In this document: positions 59,173 to 64,000 of the stretch, in pieces
How positions within the stretch are numbered: the first letter of the stretch is position 1
How the letters are laid out: each line of letters begins with the position of its first letter
From: Rufibacter sediminis
GTDB lineage: Bacteria > Bacteroidota > Bacteroidia > Cytophagales > Hymenobacteraceae
Length of the DNA stretch: 64,000 nt
Assembly: GCF_014269285.1 (NCBI RefSeq)
Contig: NZ_JACOAF010000010.1
Coordinates: 23,272-87,271 of the forward strand
Direction: 5' to 3'
The notes under the pieces: generated by a model
Databases searched by the model: none
Seen by the model: the letters and a program-made list of their open reading frames with translations, nothing else
What the model was told of the DNA's origin: nothing
Made by a program: the position numbers and the translations under genes

Positions 59173-61074
59173 CTATCTGAACTCAGAGATAAGGGGCTGG
59201 GTAAAGCGCAGATCGTTGAAATCATAGTACTGCCGCGTGGTCTGGAAGAGCTTGAAGTCCTGAATGGAGCTGGTCTGAGGCAGCCGCGGATAGTAGCCCA
59301 GCAGTACCTGAATGGTATTGATCGGGAGGAATTCGTTCCGGAACCGTAGTCCTAAGCCAAAGCCGGTATAGGGCTTCTCCTTCAGCGGAGATTTGTTTGC
59401 CACGCTGGTAAGCCAGGCAAAGTCCGCAAACCCGATGATCGCCAACCGGAACCCCAGCAGTGTGAGCGGGGTGAAGAAGTTGGTCTCATAATTCAACACG
59501 AACTTACGGTATCCCCTGACTTCGCCTGAGCTAAAGCCCCGGATACCATCCTCCTGGTCAATGTCCAACGCAAACAGATCTGGGCGGCGGATGCCCAGGG
59601 AACTCCGGTTCCAGAGGAAGTGTCGCCAGCGCCAGTTTCTCAGGCGGTACAGCGGGGTGAAGTACAGCGCCTCAGACGTCAGCACGCCCTGTTCCCAGGA
59701 GTTCAGGTAGCGGTAGCTTCCGTACTCAATGCCGCCGTAGAGGTAACCGAAATTGGGCTGGTATTTCCCGAAAGCGCCTTTCAGCCCGAAGTACAGGCGG
59801 TTCTTGAGGGTGCCGTCTTCATACCCGGCGGTAAGGGCCAGCAGGGTGCCTGCCGGAATATCCTCGGTCCGGCCAAACCCGAAGAGGTACTGGTCAATGT
59901 AGTATTTCCTGAAACTGTACCCGAAAGCGGTCAGATACAGGCGGGCACTCTGGATGGTGGGGCCCCCGCCCTGCGTGTAGGAAATGTTCATGAACCGGCC
60001 TGCCGCAATAAAGCTGCCCGCATTGTCCTGGGCCAAGTCATAGGATTTCAGGCGGAACGCGCGTCCTAACCAGAAGTCCTGTACATTATAATGTAAGGGA
60101 ACATGGTCGATGACCTGGTCTGGGTTGGCTTCTCCTTCGCCTTGCTGGTAGTAGTCGGGTTGCAGGGTCTGGTACCAGCCCGCCGAGGCGCCACCCGCGT
60201 ATCTGGTGTTGGTGGTATAGAAATCCCTCCGGAAGCTAAGACTCTGCTGCTTATAATAATGGGTGTTCTGGTAGATGAGTTCTGCTGAGATGAAACTGCG
60301 GGAGATGTTCTGGATAAAGTAGCTGCCCAGAAACTGCCAGGGCTGCGGCTCAGACACCCCAATGCGGTAATTGGTCCTGATTTGGTGGCCCACGCCCATG
60401 AAATTGAGGTCACGCAAGCCTATCCTGGTACTTGAGGTGCTCGCAGAGCCCGAGGCGCTGATGCTGAACACATCCTTGGTGATAATCACAATGTCTACGC
60501 TGTCTCGGGTGGAGGTGGAGTCGTTCACAAACACCCGGGCATCCAGGAGGTAATCGGTTTGACGCAGCAAACGCTCAGACTCTGACAAATCCAACGGCTC
60601 CAGCAAATCACCTTCCTTGAACAGGATCTGGTTGCGGAGCAGGTTTCTTTTGGAGCGCATGTGCAGCGCGTTGCCCAGGCGTTCCAGGCTGTTGTCTGGC
60701 ATGGCCAGCGTGTCATTGATGGAATAGCCAAAGGCGTCCAGGCGTTTGAAGTAGATGCTCCTGACCACCTTGTAATTGTGCTGCGCATTTGTCACCGGCA
60801 GCAGCGTGTTTTCAATGGGGCCTTCCACTCTCCTGGGTTTGAAGATCACCAGCGCCTTGACCGCGCGACCAAAAAGCGTCTTTTTCTGGCTGAGGCGCTT
60901 GAGCGACTGTAAGAACTCCTTGTTGTTGGTGGTGTCCTGCAGAAAAGGGGCCGGGTTGGGCGAGGTGGTGGGCGGAGTCACCTGGGCATGAGCACAAATG
61001 CAATGGAACCACCCTGCCATGGTGAATAGCAGTAGCAGTCGTGCATGCATCATAAATCTCGGGGCCGTCTTCAT
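59173..61074 (-). CDS. POTRA-containing outer-membrane barrel protein (BamA-like)
   Basis: 633 residues from the ATG at 61074, which gives a signal peptide (MMHARLLLLFTMAGWFHCIC, then AHAQ); the open frame starts upstream at TTG. Residues about 90-200 look like one POTRA-type unit (YKVVRSIYFKRLDAFGYSIN; ILFKEGDLLEPLDLSESERL; VDIVIITKDVFSISASG). A long barrel region rich in Tyr/Phe/Gly follows to the C-terminal STREFR-like end (TQPLISEFR). It resembles the BamA/Omp85 surface-antigen group but is shorter, with a single POTRA, closer to TamA-like or lipid-linked assembly proteins. Function unknown. Confidence 0.78.
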   Translation of the reverse strand: MKTAPRFMMHARLLLLFTMAGWFHCICAHAQVTPPTTSPNPAPFLQDTTNNKEFLQSLKRLSQKKTLFGRAVKALVIFKPRRVEGPIENTLLPVTNAQHNYKVVRSIYFKRLDAFGYSINDTLAMPDNSLERLGNALHMRSKRNLLRNQILFKEGDLLEPLDLSESERLLRQTDYLLDARVFVNDSTSTRDSVDIVIITKDVFSISASGSASTSSTRIGLRDLNFMGVGHQIRTNYRIGVSEPQPWQFLGSYFIQNISRSFISAELIYQNTHYYKQQSLSFRRDFYTTNTRYAGGASAGWYQTLQPDYYQQGEGEANPDQVIDHVPLHYNVQDFWLGRAFRLKSYDLAQDNAGSFIAAGRFMNISYTQGGGPTIQSARLYLTAFGYSFRKYYIDQYLFGFGRTEDIPAGTLLALTAGYEDGTLKNRLYFGLKGAFGKYQPNFGYLYGGIEYGSYRYLNSWEQGVLTSEALYFTPLYRLRNWRWRHFLWNRSSLGIRRPDLFALDIDQEDGIRGFSSGEVRGYRKFVLNYETNFFTPLTLLGFRLAIIGFADFAWLTSVANKSPLKEKPYTGFGLGLRFRNEFLPINTIQVLLGYYPRLPQTSSIQDFKLFQTTRQYYDFNDLRFTQPLISEFR

Positions 61075-61253
61075 ACCTAATACTCCATCCCTAAAATACG
61101 GCAAATTCTACTCAGAACAATATTGAGGGGTAAATGCTATTGTAATTAGCTTTATCAACACCCCTGTTGATAAGTTGTGGCTAAAAATATTAGTTTATTA
61201 GTCGCTTGTGCTGTATCTTGCTAACGTATTCAAGAACATAAAACGCATAGCAC

Positions 61254-62519
61254 ATGCACACTCCGCTTCTAGAAAAACTAAGTATTTTGGCAGACTCTGC
61301 AAAATATGACGTTTCCTGCTCTTCCAGCGGCGGTAAACGTAAGAACGAAGGGAAAGGGTTGGGAAACGCCGAGGGCATGGGCATTTGCCACAGCTATACC
61401 GAGGATGGCCGCTGCGTTTCTTTGCTAAAGATTCTGCTCACCAACTTCTGCATTTTTGACTGCGCCTACTGCGTGTCCCGCAAAAGCAATGACGTGAAAC
61501 GCGCCGCTTTCACCGTGCAGGAGGTAGTAGACCTGACCATCAATTTCTACCGCCGTAACTACATTGAAGGGCTTTTTCTGAGCTCCGGCATCTTCAAGAA
61601 CGCCGACTACACCATGGAACGGCTGGTGCGCGTAGCCAAAAAGCTGCGGCTGGAGCACAAATTTAACGGCTACATCCACCTGAAAACCATTCCGGGCGCG
61701 AGCGAAGAGCTGGTGAAAGAAGCCGGATTGTACGCCGATAGATTGAGCGTGAACATTGAGCTGCCTACGGAGAAAAGCCTACAGTCTCTGGCCCCCGAGA
61801 AGAACTTCAAAGAAGTGCTCACACCCATGGGCCACATCAAAGACCAACTGGTGCTGGTGAAAGAAGAGAAGAAGCTGTTCAAGTCTACGCCGGCCTTCGC
61901 GCCCGCCGGGCAAAGCACCCAGCTGATTGTAGGCGCCACTGCTGAGAGCGACCGCCAGATCCTGACCCTCGCCGATGGTCTGTACCAGAACTTCAACCTC
62001 AAGCGGGTGTATTACTCAGGTTACGTGCCAGTAGTGACCGATAGCCGCTTGCCCATCATCAGTACGCCGCCCATCATCCGGGAAAATAGACTCTACCAGG
62101 CCGATTGGCTCGTGCGGCTCTACGGTTTCGGGGTGAATGAACTGCTGGACGAACAGAACCCGCAGCTGGACCTGCAGATTGATCCCAAACTGGCCTGGGC
62201 CCTGCGCAACCGGCACGTGTTCCCGCTGGAGATCAACACCGCCGACTACGAGATGATCCTGCGGGTGCCGGGCATCGGGATTAAATCAGCGAAGAAGATA
62301 GTGGCCGCCCGCCGCTTTGCCCACCTCACGTGGGAGCACTTGCGCCAGATAGGCGTGGTGCTGAAACGGGCCAAGTATTTTATCACCTGCGGAGGGCGCA
62401 GTTTGGAGACGAAAGAATGGGACGAAGAAGCAATCCGGAGAAGAATCATTTTCGGGGAGAAGGGAAGCCGGGCCAACCTATGGGGCAGCCAACTGGATCT
62501 GTTCCAGCAAGCGGGCTGA
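61254..62519 (+). CDS. Radical SAM protein, putative DNA modification/repair (TIGR03916-type)
   Basis: 421 residues. The radical SAM iron-sulfur motif is Cys66-x3-Cys70-x2-Cys73 in NFCIFDCAYCVSRKSND. Conserved blocks typical of this group flank it (GICHSYTEDGRCVSLLKILL; GLFLSSGIFKNADYTMERLV; YIHLKTIPGASEELVKEAGL). The C-terminus carries a helix-hairpin-helix DNA-binding motif (ILRVPGIGIKSAKKIVAARR). Members of this family are linked by gene context to uracil-DNA-glycosylase-like and TIGR03915 proteins, and that partner is downstream here. The reaction is unknown. Confidence 0.92.
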   Translation: MHTPLLEKLSILADSAKYDVSCSSSGGKRKNEGKGLGNAEGMGICHSYTEDGRCVSLLKILLTNFCIFDCAYCVSRKSNDVKRAAFTVQEVVDLTINFYRRNYIEGLFLSSGIFKNADYTMERLVRVAKKLRLEHKFNGYIHLKTIPGASEELVKEAGLYADRLSVNIELPTEKSLQSLAPEKNFKEVLTPMGHIKDQLVLVKEEKKLFKSTPAFAPAGQSTQLIVGATAESDRQILTLADGLYQNFNLKRVYYSGYVPVVTDSRLPIISTPPIIRENRLYQADWLVRLYGFGVNELLDEQNPQLDLQIDPKLAWALRNRHVFPLEINTADYEMILRVPGIGIKSAKKIVAARRFAHLTWEHLRQIGVVLKRAKYFITCGGRSLETKEWDEEAIRRRIIFGEKGSRANLWGSQLDLFQQAG

Positions 62520-62599
62520 AAAGCCGAAGAATCCGCAGCCTTTCACCCTATAGAAGAAAAAGAATTGTATTTGTAAAACCTCATAGATACCTACCCAAT

Positions 62600-62743
62600 A
62601 TGCCAACTTTAGCCAACCGCCAAACCGTAGCCCCTGTTTCGTTCCGTTGCAAACTGAGCACCCTGGTGCCGTACCTGCGCCAGTTGTCTGAGCAGCGCCG
62701 TGAAAACAACGGCCGCCGCAACTCCGTGCGCATCGCTTCTTAA
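62600..62743 (+). CDS. Small basic protein between the radical SAM gene and its partner
   Basis: 47 residues, MPTLANRQTVAPVSFRCKLS then TLVPYLRQLSEQRRENNGRR and NSVRIAS. Arg-rich, one Cys, no signal peptide or membrane helix. It starts 80 bp after the radical SAM stop and ends 14 bp before the TIGR03915 start, so it sits inside the operon. Codon use looks coding (third-position C/G). I do not recognise it; it could be a DNA-binding partner or a leader peptide. Confidence 0.5.
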   Translation: MPTLANRQTVAPVSFRCKLSTLVPYLRQLSEQRRENNGRRNSVRIAS

Positions 62744-62757
62744 ATCACCCGTTGCCC

Positions 62758-63603
62758 ATGCATTTCTATACCTATGACGGTTCCTTTGAAGGCCTCCTGA
62801 CGGTGGTATTTGAAGCGTATGAGCGCAAAGAATGGCCCACCCAGATTGGCCGGGAAGGCGAGGCCCCGCCGGGCATTTTCGCTACCCACCACTTTGTGCC
62901 TACCCAGGAAGAAAAAGCCAAACGTGTGTGGGAGGGCCTGGGCAAGAAGCTGTCCAAAGCGGCCTGGGAGAACGTGTACAAAGCCTACCTCTGGGAGCAG
63001 CCCGGGTTTGAGATGCTCCTCTTCCAGTTCGTGCGCCTGGTTTTCACCAGCGGGAAGGAAGGAATAGAGGAAAACTTCGCTAATCCATGGGTGCAGAAAA
63101 TGGCTGTGGTGGGCAAGCAGATGCACCGCGAGAAACACCGCATGGAAGCCTTCATCCGGTTTCAGCGCACGCAGGATGGCTTGTTTGTGGCGCCCATCAG
63201 CCCAGATTTCAACGTGCTGCCGCTGGTAGTACCGCATTTCGAGAAACGGTACGCCGACCAGACCTGGCTCATCTATGATGTGCACCGGCAGTACGGCGCC
63301 TACTATGATTTGGAGCGCGTGACCATTGTCTCACTAGAGGAAGCGCCCTTGGGCCTCCGGAAAGGGCAACTGTCCCCCGATATCCTGACTTCCGTGGAGC
63401 CCATGTACCAGCAGCTGTGGCAGGCCTACTTCGACCACGTGAACATCCCCGAACGGAAAAATAAGAAACTCCACCTCCGGCACATGCCCAAGCGCTACTG
63501 GAAATACCTCACCGAGAAAAAGCCCCGGGTACAGGCGCATCAACCTATCCAAAACAAGCAGGTGCCAACCAGCGTTATGCGGTTGAACCCAGGAAATATG
63601 TAG
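62758..63603 (+). CDS. TIGR03915-type putative DNA repair protein
   Basis: 281 residues from the ATG at 62758; a TTG-start frame begins two codons upstream. Family blocks include YTYDGSFEGLLTVVFEAYER, FQRTQDGLFVAPISPDFNVL and TWLIYDVHRQYGAYYDLERV, and the C-terminal LHLRHMPKRYWKYLTEKKP that fits a DUF4130-like domain. In many bacteria this protein is adjacent to, or fused with, uracil-DNA-glycosylase (UdgX) domains; here no glycosylase domain follows within its length. It is the functional partner of the radical SAM protein at 61254. Confidence 0.9.
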   Translation: MHFYTYDGSFEGLLTVVFEAYERKEWPTQIGREGEAPPGIFATHHFVPTQEEKAKRVWEGLGKKLSKAAWENVYKAYLWEQPGFEMLLFQFVRLVFTSGKEGIEENFANPWVQKMAVVGKQMHREKHRMEAFIRFQRTQDGLFVAPISPDFNVLPLVVPHFEKRYADQTWLIYDVHRQYGAYYDLERVTIVSLEEAPLGLRKGQLSPDILTSVEPMYQQLWQAYFDHVNIPERKNKKLHLRHMPKRYWKYLTEKKPRVQAHQPIQNKQVPTSVMRLNPGNM

Positions 63604-63638
63604 TTTTGTGCCCTTTTTCAGAAAACAAGCTCAAAACG
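63603..63638. repeat. IPR copy 29
   Basis: GTTTTGTGCCCTTTTTCAG faces AAAACAAGCTCAAAACG, beginning at the last base of the TIGR03915 stop codon. Confidence 0.65.
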
Positions 63639-63818
63639 GTACTCGCTTGGGGTTTGCTAATCAGGTGTATGCCAGTTCCATTAGAACTGTAGGGCTTTCC
63701 TCTGCGCAAAGCAGTAGTTTGATTCAAATCATTTTTCGAGGCTGCCGCCAGACGGAAGTGTCAAAGGGTAGGTCATGGAAGGTCCAATTTGGAAACTTGA
63801 ACTATTAGAAAACAGTAA

Positions 63819-63846
63819 CCCACCCCTGCCCCTCCGAGGAGGGGAG
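63819..63846. repeat. CCCCTCC..GGAGGGG dispersed element (reverse orientation)
   Basis: CCCACCCCTGCCCCTCCGAGG then AGGGGAG, the reverse-orientation relative of the unit at 18300-18345. Confidence 0.5.
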
Positions 63847-64000
63847 TTAAACGTTAAAAGGAAGGTTAATAAGGAGAAGTGGAGTAGAACTGTTTTCTAT
63901 CAGGATGCAGTTTCCTGCGGCACTGTGATTCTTCACCCCGTCCGTAGGACGATGCAGGCGTTGCAGCAACTCTCCAACTTCTACACAGGAACGTGCGTCG
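63847..64000. other. Right end of the window, no gene seen
   Basis: No supported coding frame or RNA. The upstream stretch 63639-63818 is likewise without a gene I can support. A feature crossing the edge cannot be excluded. Confidence 0.4.

Noticed and set aside
63608..63808. 66-residue ORF after the TIGR03915 gene
   Set aside because: It begins inside an IPR copy and has no domain or ribosome-binding site.

Overview
The window looks like chromosomal DNA from a member of the Bacteroidota, most likely a Cytophagales/Hymenobacteraceae relative (Rufibacter or Pontibacter type; the genus is inference). Support: a SusC-type receptor, a PorP/SprF plus gliding-motility C-terminal protein pair (type IX secretion), a DUF5916 protein, TAnnTTTG -7 promoter boxes, a SAM-I riboswitch on metH and 6S RNA next to zapA. 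There are no rRNA or tRNA genes, CRISPR arrays, phage genes or intact insertion sequences.

Layout. 1-8208: glycerol/glycerol-3-phosphate regulon (glpD-glpK-glpF-glpT, then a SusC receptor running off the left edge) with divergent glpR. 8219-11808: peroxide-stress block (oxyR against dps, ahpC and an AhpD-like gene). 11828-12631: a two-domain VOC protein. 13172-18013: pheT, a coiled-coil protein, 6S RNA, zapA and RNase Y, all on the minus strand. 18529-24304: DUF1684 protein, radC, a metallophosphoesterase, a lipoprotein with a repetitive tail, a carboxypeptidase-regulatory-domain protein and a cystathionine beta-synthase-like enzyme. 24565-26189: a histidine kinase lacking its phosphoacceptor His, overlapping a single-domain receiver. 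26327-31733: TauE/SafE transporter, adenine deaminase, small lipoprotein, cmk, ispH, DUF502. 32050-37818: GH20 hexosaminidase, Ala/Lys-rich secreted protein, alpha/beta hydrolase, PQQ-type dehydrogenase. 37877-40219: an overlapping three-gene cassette (RimB-like protease, RimK-like ligase, M14-like deacylase). 40472-45645: metF and riboswitch-controlled metH. 46033-53845: desaturase, small barrel protein, methyltransferase, and a minus-strand group of an S1 protein, a DUF5916 protein and an oxidoreductase. 54146-61074: PorP/SprF, a seven-PKD secreted protein and a POTRA-barrel protein. 61254-63603: radical-SAM DNA-repair cassette with a small basic ORF between its two known partners.

The strongest unexplained signal is in the spaces between genes. 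About 29 copies of an imperfect palindrome of 35-45 bp (called IPR here; arms like CGTTTTAGGCCTGTTTTC facing GAAAACAGGCCCTAAAACG) lie between transcription units, mostly just past stop codons and never inside the compact operons. Arm sequences vary but stay complementary. A second class is heptanucleotide tandem repeats at six loci, three of which abut a stop or start codon exactly. Further dyad and inverted-repeat families crowd three repeat islands at 10688-11223, 12604-13138 and 18181-18525.

All homology statements come from reading the sequence and from family knowledge; no database search was run.
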